The notes below the pieces were generated by a model. The model saw nothing but the letters and a program-made list of their open reading frames with translations, was not told where the DNA came from and did no database searches. Positions 9,367 to 16,803 of a stretch of DNA of 64,000 nt are shown piece by piece (the first letter of the stretch is position 1; each line of letters opens with the position of its first letter). The stretch is from Streptomyces sp. NBC_00483 (GTDB lineage Bacteria; Actinomycetota; Actinomycetes; Streptomycetales; Streptomycetaceae), in assembly GCF_036013745.1 (NCBI RefSeq), contig NZ_CP107880.1, forward strand, positions 5,952,001 through 6,016,000. Reading direction: 5' to 3'. Made by a program: the position numbers and the translations under genes.

Positions 9367-10040
9367 TGAGGCGTGTCCAGCCGGTAGCCCACCCCGCGCA
9401 CCGTACGGATCAGGGTCGGCGACGACGGCACGTCCTCGACCTTCGCGCGCAGCCGCTGCACACACGCGTCGACGAGCCGCGAGTCACCGAGGTAGTCGTG
9501 CTCCCACACCAGGCGCAGCAACTGCTGCCGGGACAGCGCCTGTCCGGGCCGCCGGCTCAGCTCGAGCAGCAAGCGCAGCTCGGTGGGCGTCAGTTGCAGG
9601 TCCTCGCCGTTCTTCGTCACCGTCATCGCGGCACGGTCGATCACCAACGAGCCGAACGTCGCGGCATCGTTGGCCTCCCGCTCGCCGCGCCGCAGCACCG
9701 CGCGGATCCGCGCGTCGAGCACGCGCCCCTGTACCGGCTTCACGACATAGTCGTCGGCACCGGACTCCAGGCCCACCACGACGTCGATGTCGTCGCTGCG
9801 CGCGGTCAGCAGGATGATCGGCAGTTGGTCGGTGCGCCGGATGCGCCGGCACACCTCGAAACCGTCGATGCCGGGCAGCATCACATCGAGGACGATCAGA
9901 TCGGGCCGCTGCTCGCGCAGCAGCTTCAGACCGTCCTCTCCGGTGGCAGCGGTGGCGACCCGGTGGCCCTGGCGCGTAAGTGACAGCTCCAGGGCCGTAC
10001 GGATGGCGTCGTCGTCCTCGATCAGCAACAGGGAAGGCAC
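9363..10040 (-). CDS. afsQ1: OmpR-type response regulator AfsQ1
   Basis: A 225-aa OmpR/PhoB-type regulator: receiver domain with acidic pocket EDDD, phospho-acceptor Asp52 in IVLDVMLPG, switch Thr in LLTAR and Lys in YVVKP, then a winged-helix DNA-binding domain ending VRTVRGVGYRL. I chose the GTG at 10040 because it puts the acceptor at Asp52, the residue described for S. coelicolor AfsQ1; an in-frame ATG lies at 10049. It is first gene of the afsQ1-Q2-Q3 operon, divergent from sigQ, with a GTGAC-N6-GTGAC box between them. Confidence 0.93.
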   Translation of the reverse strand: MPSLLLIEDDDAIRTALELSLTRQGHRVATAATGEDGLKLLREQRPDLIVLDVMLPGIDGFEVCRRIRRTDQLPIILLTARSDDIDVVVGLESGADDYVVKPVQGRVLDARIRAVLRRGEREANDAATFGSLVIDRAAMTVTKNGEDLQLTPTELRLLLELSRRPGQALSRQQLLRLVWEHDYLGDSRLVDACVQRLRAKVEDVPSSPTLIRTVRGVGYRLDTPQ

Positions 10041-10179
10041 AAGCGCCATTCTGGCCCATCAGGGGCCTTCAGTTCGACCGAGTGTGCCCTTCAGGTGCGG
10101 GGAAGAGGCCCGGGAGAGCCCCGGCGGAGTCCCGTCGGGGCCGGTTCCTCCACGCCTGCTCCCTATTACGGGAGCCGCT

Positions 10180-10195
10180 GTGACAGGCCTGTGAC
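10180..10195. promoter_or_regulatory. Putative AfsQ1-binding box upstream of sigQ
   Basis: Direct repeat GTGAC-AGGCCT-GTGAC exactly matches the published AfsQ1 consensus GTnAC-n6-GTnAC. It lies between afsQ1 and sigQ, about 110 nt upstream of the sigQ start, consistent with AfsQ1 activation of sigQ. Confidence 0.8.
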
Positions 10196-10304
10196 AGTCG
10201 ACGGACACCGTCATGAAGTCGACCCGGCAAGCTTTTGGTCATCGCGAAGAACGATCGCGACGACGACGCAGAAGTATTCGGTACTCCACGACGGGGGGCG
10301 CGAG

Positions 10305-11069
10305 ATGAACACGCTGCACAGCACCACCTCAAGCGCGGTTGTCACGCGTCTGCACGACATGGGCCGAGTGGTTTCCGAGCGTCACGAGAAGTCCGGTGCC
10401 GTGAGCGGGCGGGGGTGCGCTCGCGGCGCCGGGCGTCAGCACACCGGGATCATGACGGTGGTTGACACGCGGGAAACAGTGACCGAGGGGGGTCACGGGG
10501 GAGCCGCGTACAGGGAGGACTCGGGGGAGCAGCGCAGGACGTCCTTGTCGGAGGCCGAGTTCACGGCCTACGTCCAGGATCGCCGCGCCTCCCTGTACGC
10601 AACCGCCTACCACCTGACCGGTGACCGTTTCGAGGCCGAGGACCTGCTGCAGAGCGCACTGTTCTCGACGTACCGGGCCTGGGACCGCATCAGCGACAAG
10701 GCGGCGGTCGGGGGCTACCTCCGCCGCACCATGACGAACCTGCACATCAGCGCGTGGCGCCGCCGCAAGCTGAACGAGTACCCGACCGAGGAGCTGCCGG
10801 AGACGGCCGGCGACACGGACGCGATGCGCGGCACCGAGCTGCGCGCGGTCCTGTGGCAGGCGCTGGCCCGGCTGCCCGAACTCCAGCGCACCATGCTGGT
10901 CCTTCGTTACTACGAGGGCCGCACGGACCCGGAGATCGCGGACATCCTCGACATCAGCGTGGGCACGGTGAAGTCCAGCATCTGGCGCTCGCTGCGGCGA
11001 CTGCGCGAGGACGAGGTGCTGAGCTTCGGCCGTGACCAGGAGGAGTCCTTCGGCGAGCTCGTCGCCTGA
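10305..11069 (+). CDS. sigQ: SigE-family ECF sigma factor SigQ
   Basis: A 254-aa sigma factor of the Streptomyces SigE-like group. After a ~80-residue low-complexity N-terminus come region 2 (YATAYHLTGDRFEAEDLLQS, with AYRAWDRI-type helix) and region 4 (LPELQRTMLVLRYYEG, DPEIADILDISVGTVKSSIWRSL). The ATG at 10305 follows a GGGGGG ribosome-binding site. In S. coelicolor sigQ lies divergently beside afsQ1 and is an AfsQ1 target that counteracts its effect on antibiotic production; gene order and the AfsQ1 box here match. Confidence 0.92.
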   Translation: MNTLHSTTSSAVVTRLHDMGRVVSERHEKSGAVSGRGCARGAGRQHTGIMTVVDTRETVTEGGHGGAAYREDSGEQRRTSLSEAEFTAYVQDRRASLYATAYHLTGDRFEAEDLLQSALFSTYRAWDRISDKAAVGGYLRRTMTNLHISAWRRRKLNEYPTEELPETAGDTDAMRGTELRAVLWQALARLPELQRTMLVLRYYEGRTDPEIADILDISVGTVKSSIWRSLRRLREDEVLSFGRDQEESFGELVA

Positions 11070-11140
11070 AGGCCGGGGGAACGGGGCCCTGTTCGGGGGA
11101 GCGGGGTTCCGGTACGGGGGAGCAGTAGGGGGGAGTGGGC

Positions 11141-11173
11141 GGGACCGGAAGGCCGGGGGGTCTTTCCGGTCCC
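11141..11173 (+). terminator. Terminator hairpin after sigQ
   Basis: Stem GGGACCGGAA...TTCCGGTCCC with a 13-nt loop, 72 nt past the sigQ stop. Confidence 0.7.
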
Positions 11174-11192
11174 GTTCCGTGTGTCCGGCCCG

Positions 11193-11255
11193 CCGTGGTT
11201 GCGGACTCGGGGCTCTGCCCCGGACCCCGCTGCTCAAGCGCCGCAGGGGCTTGAT
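11193..11255 (-). repeat. Dispersed intergenic repeat, copy 2
   Basis: Reverse-orientation copy with the core GGGGCTCTGCCCCGGACCCC and the flanks GTTGCGGACTCG and GGGGCTTGAT. It lies between the convergent sigQ and kinase-like genes. Confidence 0.85.
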
Positions 11256-11258
11256 TGG

Positions 11259-11891
11259 CTACGCGGCGCGCGCCTTCACGCAACGCCCCGCGGCGGCCGC
11301 CGCCACGCGGCCCAACGCCTCCTCCTTGCCACAGGCGTGCGCGCCGAGCGCCACCTGCCGAGCCACGATGGACCGCTCCGTCCGCATCAGGCGCCAGCCA
11401 CGCCGCAGCAGGAACGGCACCGACTTGCGCCCCTCCTTGAGGTCACGCAGCAGCCGGCGACGGAACGTCGTCGACGGACGCCCGCGCAGGCACAGCGCAT
11501 CGGCGAGCACCCCCACCTCCCGGCAGCGCTCCACGATGTCCGCCGCGAAGATGCCCTCGGCGATGAACAGCGGCGTGCGCTCGATGTCCAGCGTCTCCTC
11601 GCCCACACGCGAGCTGGAGGAGATGTCGTAGACGGGAACGCTCGTCCGACCCTTCGCACAGAGCGCCACGATCGCGGCGACCGCGACCTCGGCGTCCCAG
11701 GAGAGCGGCGAGTCCCAGTCGATGTCCGAAGTGCCCGGCACCAGCGGCAGCGTGGGGTCCCCGGCCTCCTTGTAGAAGTCGTCGAGGCACAGGACGGGCA
11801 GCCCGGAGCGGGCCGCGAAGGAGGACTTGCCGGAGCCCGAGGGGCCGGAGAGCAGGACGACCCGTGTCGGTATCGGAGGATGCGAACTCAC
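11259..11891 (-). CDS. P-loop uridine kinase-like ATP-binding protein
   Basis: A 210-aa P-loop protein with Walker A GPSGSGKSSF at residues ~16-25 and LDDFYK, a signature of the uridine/phosphoribulokinase family. The remaining Arg-rich C-terminus is compatible with a nucleoside or small-molecule kinase. I chose the GTG at 11891 (VSSHPPIPTRVVLLSG) since upstream residues do not look native. The nearby add, deoC and nucleoside phosphorylase genes make nucleoside phosphorylation plausible; the substrate is not proven. Confidence 0.75.
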   Translation of the reverse strand: MSSHPPIPTRVVLLSGPSGSGKSSFAARSGLPVLCLDDFYKEAGDPTLPLVPGTSDIDWDSPLSWDAEVAVAAIVALCAKGRTSVPVYDISSSSRVGEETLDIERTPLFIAEGIFAADIVERCREVGVLADALCLRGRPSTTFRRRLLRDLKEGRKSVPFLLRRGWRLMRTERSIVARQVALGAHACGKEEALGRVAAAAAGRCVKARAA

Positions 11892-11967
11892 GAGACACCA
11901 GTGTGAGGCATGACGACCGCGCCGCCTCCCCGCGTGGTGCCGTTGTGGCACGCACCACGCCAACTAC

Positions 11968-11993
11968 CCTGTGTATCTACATGATTACACAGG
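11968..11993. promoter_or_regulatory. Inverted repeat CCTGTGTA-N10-TACACAGG
   Basis: An AT-rich inverted repeat in the 125-bp gap between the divergent kinase-like gene and the secreted-protein gene. It lies 24 nt upstream of the ATG at 12017, where a -35/-10 would lie, so it is a candidate operator. No regulator can be assigned. Confidence 0.55.
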
Positions 11994-12016
11994 CGAAAGG
12001 TTTCGGGCGGAACACC

Positions 12017-12433
12017 ATGGCACGACACGCAGAACAGACATCCTCGTCCTCCGTGCGGCGCACCCTGATGCGCGTAGGACTCACCGTGACCGCGGCCGGT
12101 GCGGTCGTCGCGGGCGGCGGCGTCGCCTCGGCGAGCGCGGCGCCGATCCCGCTGCCGCAGTCGGCGACCGGCGACTCCAACGTCGACGCGGCGGCCGACG
12201 GCGTCTCGACGGCGCTCAACTCGGCCACGGCGAACGGGCTCGGCACGCTGAAGAAGCTGCCGCTGGACCCGCTGGCCGGGACGGGAGTCGACCCGCTGGA
12301 CAACTCGGTCGGCACGCAGGTCGCGGACTTCGTGCCGGTCAGCACGGCGGCAGTCACCGGGCCGGTGGCTTCCGGTGCGTCGCTGGAGGAGCTGCCCGTG
12401 GTGGGTCCCGTGACGGGTGTGCTGCCAGGCTGA
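12017..12433 (+). CDS. Small secreted protein
   Basis: A 138-aa exported protein: Arg-containing N-terminus, hydrophobic core LTVTAAGAVVAGGG and a likely cleavage after ASASAAP. The mature part is rich in Ala, Val, Asp and Pro with no catalytic motif. It resembles the secreted protein at 5888-6214. I chose 12017; an in-frame ATG at 11981 lies inside the inverted repeat and is less likely. Function unknown. Confidence 0.75.
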   Translation: MARHAEQTSSSSVRRTLMRVGLTVTAAGAVVAGGGVASASAAPIPLPQSATGDSNVDAAADGVSTALNSATANGLGTLKKLPLDPLAGTGVDPLDNSVGTQVADFVPVSTAAVTGPVASGASLEELPVVGPVTGVLPG

Positions 12434-12440
12434 GTCCTAC

Positions 12441-12495
12441 GTCGCGGGGCTCTGCCCCGGACCCCGCGGGCTCTCGTCCAAAAGCGGGGCTTGAT
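12441..12495 (-). repeat. Dispersed intergenic repeat, copy 3 (variant)
   Basis: Reverse-orientation copy with core GGGGCTCTGCCCCGGACCCC. The distal flank is the variant GGGCTCTCGTCCAAAAGCGGGGCTTGAT-type, shared with copy 6. It lies between convergent gene ends. Confidence 0.8.
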
Positions 12496-12510
12496 GTGCC
12501 GGACCGGCTT

Positions 12511-12552
12511 GAAAGGCCCGGCTCCTCGTGGAGTGGAGGAGCCGGGCCTTTC
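12511..12552. terminator. Perfect 17-bp-stem terminator
   Basis: GAAAGGCCCGGCTCCTC and its exact complement separated by 8 nt, between the convergent secreted-protein and aldehyde dehydrogenase genes. With A and T residues at the stem ends it can act in both directions. Confidence 0.85.
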
Positions 12553-12562
12553 GCGTTGGTGC

Positions 12563-13459
12563 TCAGTACGCGGAGCCGGACGCGCCCAGCGAACCCGTCG
12601 GGTGCCAGACCGTCTTGGTTTCCAGGAAGTGCGTCAGGCGGTCCGTGCCCGGGTCCGCCGTGAAGTCCTCCACAGGCTGTGGACGACGCACGCGCTTCAG
12701 ATTGTCGGCGGCCGCGATCTCGAGCTGCTTCGCCAACTCGGGGTCGGCGCCCGTCAGATCGATCCCGTTCACGTCCTGGTGCGCGGCGAGCGAAGGCGCG
12801 ATCTCCGACGCCTTGCCGGACAGGATGTTCACGACGCCGCCCGGCACGTCCGAGGTCGCGAGCACCTCGCCGAGGGAGAGCGCCGGCAGCGGGGACTTCT
12901 CGCTCGTGATCACGACGACCGTGCTGCCGGTCGCGATGACCGGGGCGATCACCGAGATCAGGCCGAGGAAGGACGAGTCCTGGGGTGCCAGGGCCGCCAC
13001 GACGCCGGTCGGTTCGGGCGTGGAGAGGTTGAAGAACGGGCCCGCGACGGGGTTCGCCCCGCCGACGACCTGGCCGATCTTGTCGGTCCAGCCCGCGTAC
13101 CAGACCCAGCGGTCGATCGCGGCGTCCACGACGGCCCCGGCCTTCGACTTGCCGATGCCCTCTGCCTCGGAGACCTCGCGCACGAACTGCTCGCGGCGGC
13201 CCTCCAGCATCTCGGCGACGCGGTACAGGACCTGACCGCGGTTGTACGCCGTCGCGCCCTGCCAGCCGCCGAACGCCTTGCGGGCGGCGACCACGGCGTC
13301 ACGGGCGTCCTTGCGGGAGGAGAGCGGCGCGTTGGCCAGCCACTCGCCGCTCTTGCCATCGGTCACTTCGTACACCCGGCCGCTCTCGGAACGCGGGAAC
13401 TTCCCGCCGACGTACAGCTTGTAGGTCTTGAAGACGCTCAGACGGTTGGGCTCAGACAT
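12563..13459 (-). CDS. Truncated aldehyde dehydrogenase-family protein without catalytic Cys
   Basis: A 298-aa protein homologous to the N-terminal NAD-binding part of aldehyde dehydrogenases (AFGGWQG, YYAGW-like WVWYAGWTDKIG, GSTVVVI, PGGVVNILSG). Typical members have about 480 residues; here the GQxC Cys is absent and the oxyanion Asn region PWNFP is replaced by APQDSSF. The tail is unique. Its ATG overlaps the end of the full-length dehydrogenase gene by 8 nt (ATGTCTGA), so the two are probably co-translated. It is probably a non-catalytic partner subunit. No frameshift or stop suggests decay. Confidence 0.85.
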   Translation of the reverse strand: MSEPNRLSVFKTYKLYVGGKFPRSESGRVYEVTDGKSGEWLANAPLSSRKDARDAVVAARKAFGGWQGATAYNRGQVLYRVAEMLEGRREQFVREVSEAEGIGKSKAGAVVDAAIDRWVWYAGWTDKIGQVVGGANPVAGPFFNLSTPEPTGVVAALAPQDSSFLGLISVIAPVIATGSTVVVITSEKSPLPALSLGEVLATSDVPGGVVNILSGKASEIAPSLAAHQDVNGIDLTGADPELAKQLEIAAADNLKRVRRPQPVEDFTADPGTDRLTHFLETKTVWHPTGSLGASGSAY

Positions 13460-14888
13460 CGAGGTAGGCCTCCAGACCGTGACGGCCACCCTCGCGGCCG
13501 AAGCCCGACTCCTTGTAGCCGCCGAAGGGCGAGGTCGGGTCGAACTTGTTGAACGTGTTGGCCCAGACGACCCCGGCGCGGAGCTTGTTCGCGACCGCGA
13601 GGATGCGCGAGCCCTTCTCCGTCCAGATGCCGGCCGAGAGCCCGTACTGCGAGTTGTTGGCCTTGGCGACGGCCTCGTCCGGCGTGCGGAAGCTGAGCAC
13701 GGACAGGACCGGGCCGAAGATCTCGTCGCGGGCGATGGTGTGCGCCTGCGTGACGTTCGTGAAGAGCGTCGGCGCGAACCAGTAGCCGGAGGACGGGAGT
13801 TCACAGGGCGCCGACCAGCGCTCGGCGCCCTCGGCCTCGCCCTGCTCGGTGAGCGCGGTGATCCGGGCCAGCTGCTCCGCGGAGTTGATGGCGCCGATGT
13901 CCGTGTTCTTGTCGAGCGGGTCGCCGAGGCGGAGGGTCGACAGGCGGCGCTTCAGCGAGTCGAGCAGTTCGTCCTGGATCGACTCCTGGACGAGGAGGCG
14001 GCTGCCTGCGCAGCAGACCTGGCCCTGGTTGAAGAAGATGCCCGTGACGATGCCCTCGACGGCCTGGTCGATGGGGGCGTCGTCGAAGACGATGTTCGCG
14101 CCCTTGCCGCCGAGTTCGAGCGTCACCTTCTTGTCCGTACCGGCGACGGTGCGGGCGATCTCCTTGCCGACGGCCGTGGAGCCGGTGAAGGCCACCTTGT
14201 TCACGTCGGGGTGGGCGACGAGCGCCGCGCCCGAATCGCCGTACCCGGGAAGGATGTTGACGACGCCCTTCGGTAGGCCCGCCTGGCGGCAGATGTCCGC
14301 GAAGAAGAGGGCGGAGAGCGGGGTCGTCTCGGCGGGCTTCAGGACGACCGTGTTGCCGGTCGCGAGCGCCGGGGCGATCTTCCACGCGAGCATCAGGAGC
14401 GGGAAGTTCCAGGGGATGACCTGGCCCGCGACGCCGAGCGCCTTCGGGTTCGGCCCGAATCCCGCGTGGTCGAGCTTGTCCGCCCAGCCCGCGTAGTAGA
14501 AGAAGTGCGCGGCGACCAGGGGGAGGTCCGCGTCGCGCGTCTCCTTGATCGGCTTGCCGTTGTCGAGCGTCTCGAGGACGGCCAGCTCGCGGCTGCGCTC
14601 CTGGATGATGCGCGCGATACGGAAGAGGTACTTGCCCCGCTCGGCGCCGGGCAGCGCCGACCACTTCTCGAAGGCCTTGCGGGCCGCCTTCACGGCGCGC
14701 TCGACGTCGGCCTCACCGGCCTGCGCGACCTCGGAGAGAACCTCCTCGGTGGCGGGGGAGACGGTCTTGAAGACCTTGCCGTCGGCGGCGTCGGTGAACT
14801 CGCCGTCGATGAACAGGCCGTAGGAGGGTGCGATGTCGACGACCGAGCGGGACTCGGGCGCCGGAGCGTACTCAAATGCAGATGCCAT
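13452..14888 (-). CDS. Aldehyde dehydrogenase (full length)
   Basis: A 478-aa NAD(P)-dependent aldehyde dehydrogenase with all key residues: Asn161 in PWNFPLLM, Glu258 in LELGGKGANIVF, Cys292 in GQVCCAGSRL, and ENxxFGP-like EIFGPVLSV. Its start lies 6 nt after the deoC stop, so it belongs to the deoC operon. DeoC yields acetaldehyde and glyceraldehyde 3-phosphate, so this enzyme probably oxidises the acetaldehyde; that substrate is an inference from context. Confidence 0.93.
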   Translation of the reverse strand: MASAFEYAPAPESRSVVDIAPSYGLFIDGEFTDAADGKVFKTVSPATEEVLSEVAQAGEADVERAVKAARKAFEKWSALPGAERGKYLFRIARIIQERSRELAVLETLDNGKPIKETRDADLPLVAAHFFYYAGWADKLDHAGFGPNPKALGVAGQVIPWNFPLLMLAWKIAPALATGNTVVLKPAETTPLSALFFADICRQAGLPKGVVNILPGYGDSGAALVAHPDVNKVAFTGSTAVGKEIARTVAGTDKKVTLELGGKGANIVFDDAPIDQAVEGIVTGIFFNQGQVCCAGSRLLVQESIQDELLDSLKRRLSTLRLGDPLDKNTDIGAINSAEQLARITALTEQGEAEGAERWSAPCELPSSGYWFAPTLFTNVTQAHTIARDEIFGPVLSVLSFRTPDEAVAKANNSQYGLSAGIWTEKGSRILAVANKLRAGVVWANTFNKFDPTSPFGGYKESGFGREGGRHGLEAYLDV

Positions 14889-14894
14889 GGGTGA

Positions 14895-15848
14895 TCAGTC
14901 CACCGTCACGTAGTCGGGACCGGAGTAGCGTCCTGTGGCCAGCTTCTGACGCTGCATCAGCAGGTCGTTCAGGAGGCTGGAGGCGCCGAAGCGGAACCAG
15001 TGGTTGTCGAGCCAGTCCTCGCCCGCGGTCTCGTTCACGATGACCAGGAACTTGATGGCGTCCTTGGAGGTGCGGATGCCGCCCGCGGGCTTCACGCCGA
15101 CCTGTACCCCGGTGGTGGCGCGGAAGTCGCGTACGGCTTCGAGCATGAGGAGGGTGTTGGCGGGGGTGGCGTTGACGCCGACCTTGCCCGTCGACGTCTT
15201 GATGAAGTCGGCCCCGGCCAGCATGCCGATCCAGCTCGCGCGCCGGATGTTGTCGTACGTCGAGAGCTCGCCGGTCTCGAAGATGACCTTCAGGCGGGCG
15301 GCGCCGGAGGCCTCCTTGACCGCGCGGATCTCCTCGTAGACCTTCATGTAGTTGCCCGCGAGGAAGGCGCCGCGATCGATGACCATGTCGATCTCGTCCG
15401 CCCCGGCCGCCACGGCCTCGCGTACGTCCCCGAGCTTCACGTCGAGGGCGGCGCGGCCCGCCGGGAAGGCGGTGGCCACGGAGGCGACCTTGACGTCCGT
15501 ACCGGCGACGGCGGCCTTCGCGGTGGCCACCATGTCGGGGTAGACGCAGACCGCCGCGGTGCGGGGAGTCGTGCGGTCGGTGGGGTCCGGGTTGACCGCC
15601 TTCGCGCCGAGGGCCCGGACCTTGCCCGGGGTGTCGGAGCCTTCGAGGGTCGTCAGGTCGATCATCGAGATGGCCAGGTCGATGGCGTACGCCTTCGCCG
15701 TGGTCTTGATGGAACGGGTCCCGAGCGAAGCGGCGCGCGCCTCCAGGCCGACCGCGTCGACGCCGGGCAACCCGTGCAGGAAGCGGCGCAGCGTGCTGTC
15801 GGACGCGGTGGCGTCGCTGAGAGCGGGTGCGGGTGCAGAACTGGGCAT
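14895..15848 (-). CDS. deoC: Deoxyribose-phosphate aldolase
   Basis: A 317-aa class I aldolase that splits 2-deoxyribose 5-phosphate into acetaldehyde and glyceraldehyde 3-phosphate. The Schiff-base Lys lies in DFIKTSTGK and the second catalytic Lys in GVKPAGGIR; EIDMVIDRGAF is also typical. It is longer than the ~220-260 residues of E. coli or Bacillus DeoC because of an N-terminal extension. A GTG at 15854 (GTG ACC ATG) is an alternative start; no Shine-Dalgarno sequence precedes either. First gene of the deoC-aldehyde dehydrogenase operon, with CTACGCGCGTAG 20 nt upstream. Confidence 0.94.
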   Translation of the reverse strand: MPSSAPAPALSDATASDSTLRRFLHGLPGVDAVGLEARAASLGTRSIKTTAKAYAIDLAISMIDLTTLEGSDTPGKVRALGAKAVNPDPTDRTTPRTAAVCVYPDMVATAKAAVAGTDVKVASVATAFPAGRAALDVKLGDVREAVAAGADEIDMVIDRGAFLAGNYMKVYEEIRAVKEASGAARLKVIFETGELSTYDNIRRASWIGMLAGADFIKTSTGKVGVNATPANTLLMLEAVRDFRATTGVQVGVKPAGGIRTSKDAIKFLVIVNETAGEDWLDNHWFRFGASSLLNDLLMQRQKLATGRYSGPDYVTVD

Positions 15849-15867
15849 GGTCACGAGGGGAGCATAT

Positions 15868-15879
15868 CTACGCGCGTAG
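15868..15879. promoter_or_regulatory. CTACGCGCGTAG palindrome upstream of deoC
   Basis: Perfect 12-bp palindrome, identical to those before add and the nucleoside phosphorylase gene. On the minus strand its right end merges with a -10-like TAGATA before the deoC start. Confidence 0.7.
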
Positions 15880-15913
15880 CGGCTGTACAGGTCGGGGTTT
15901 ACGGTTCCGGGTG

Positions 15914-15975
15914 CCGTGGTTGCGGACTCGGGGCTCCGCCCCGGACCCCGCGCCTCAATCGCCGGCGGGGCTTGA
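15914..15975 (-). repeat. Dispersed intergenic repeat, copy 4
   Basis: Reverse-orientation copy with core GGGGCTCCGCCCCGGACCCC and flank GCCTCAATCGCCGGCGGGGC. Unlike the other copies it lies in a divergent gap (deoC and the PH-domain gene), near both promoters. Confidence 0.85.
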
Positions 15976-16058
15976 TTTTGCCCAGCCCCTTGATTCGCGG
16001 GCCGCTTGCTTGCCCAGCTGATGGATGCGGCTATTGACGGGTCGGGCACAATCGAGCC

Positions 16059-16679
16059 ATGACGAGCAGCCAGACCACGCCCCCGCAGGCACGTGACCGG
16101 ATCTATCGGTCTCCCGCCGGTATCGCCGGTGGTGTCGTGCTGATCCTGATCGGGGCCTGGATGGGCGGCGACGCCGTGGCGTACGGGGACGGGCGGACGC
16201 CGTGGACGGTGCTGGCCGGGCTGCTGTTCGTGGTGCCGCTCGTCGTGGCGTTCACCATCAGGCCGGCCGTCTTCGGTAACGAGGAGCGGCTGCGCCTGCG
16301 CAACCCGTTCCGTGACGTCTCGCTGCCGTGGTCCGCGGTCTCGGGCTTCAAGTCCGGGTACTCGAACGAGGTCGTCGACGAGGCGGGCACCAAGTACCAG
16401 CTCTGGTCCATCCCGGTGTCGCTGCGCGGCCGGCGCAAGGTGCAGCGCCAGCAGATGCGCGCCGCCAAGGGGGGCCGCACGGCCACCGGAGCCAGCGGCC
16501 TGCCGGTGACCGAGCAGCGCTCGACCGGCGACCAGGCCATGGACGAACTGCGCGAACTCCACGAGGCGCATGCCGAGGCCGAGACGACGCAGGGCGCCAC
16601 CAAGGTCCGCTGGGCGTACGAGATCATCGCTCCCGCACTCGTGGGCGCGGTACTCCTCGTCGTACTCCTCGCCATTTGA
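16059..16679 (+). CDS. PH-domain-containing membrane protein
   Basis: A 206-aa protein with two N-terminal membrane helices (about 20-40 and 48-66), a bacterial PH-like domain (RPAVFGNEERLRLRNPFRDVSLPWSAVSGF, then SNEVVDEAGTKYQLWSIP), a charged linker and a C-terminal helix (ALVGAVLLVVLL). The pattern RNPFRxxxLPWxxV is typical of actinobacterial PH-domain proteins. Function unknown. Its stop codon overlaps the first base of dispersed-repeat copy 5. Confidence 0.82.
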   Translation: MTSSQTTPPQARDRIYRSPAGIAGGVVLILIGAWMGGDAVAYGDGRTPWTVLAGLLFVVPLVVAFTIRPAVFGNEERLRLRNPFRDVSLPWSAVSGFKSGYSNEVVDEAGTKYQLWSIPVSLRGRRKVQRQQMRAAKGGRTATGASGLPVTEQRSTGDQAMDELRELHEAHAEAETTQGATKVRWAYEIIAPALVGAVLLVVLLAI

Positions 16680-16722
16680 GCCCCGCCGGCGTTTGAGGCG
16701 CGGGGTCCGGGGCGGAGCCCCG
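16679..16722 (+). repeat. Dispersed intergenic repeat, copy 5
   Basis: Forward copy AGCCCCGCCGGCGTTTGAGG plus core GGGGTCCGGGGCGGAGCCCC, starting at the stop codon of the PH-domain gene. It is followed after 7 nt by copy 6 in the same orientation. Confidence 0.85.
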
Positions 16723-16729
16723 ATCTTTT

Positions 16730-16793
16730 AAGCCCCGCCTTTGGGCGAGAGCCCGCGGGGTCCGGGGCGGAGCCCCGCGGCCGCAACCCCGGC
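16730..16793 (+). repeat. Dispersed intergenic repeat, copy 6 (variant)
   Basis: Forward copy with a variant left flank (AAGCCCCGCCTTTGGGCGAG, like copy 3) and the common core GGGGTCCGGGGCGGAGCCCC and CCGCAACCCCGG tail. It lies between the convergent PH-domain and mutase genes. Confidence 0.85.
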
Positions 16794-16803
16794 CTACGCC
16801 GAG

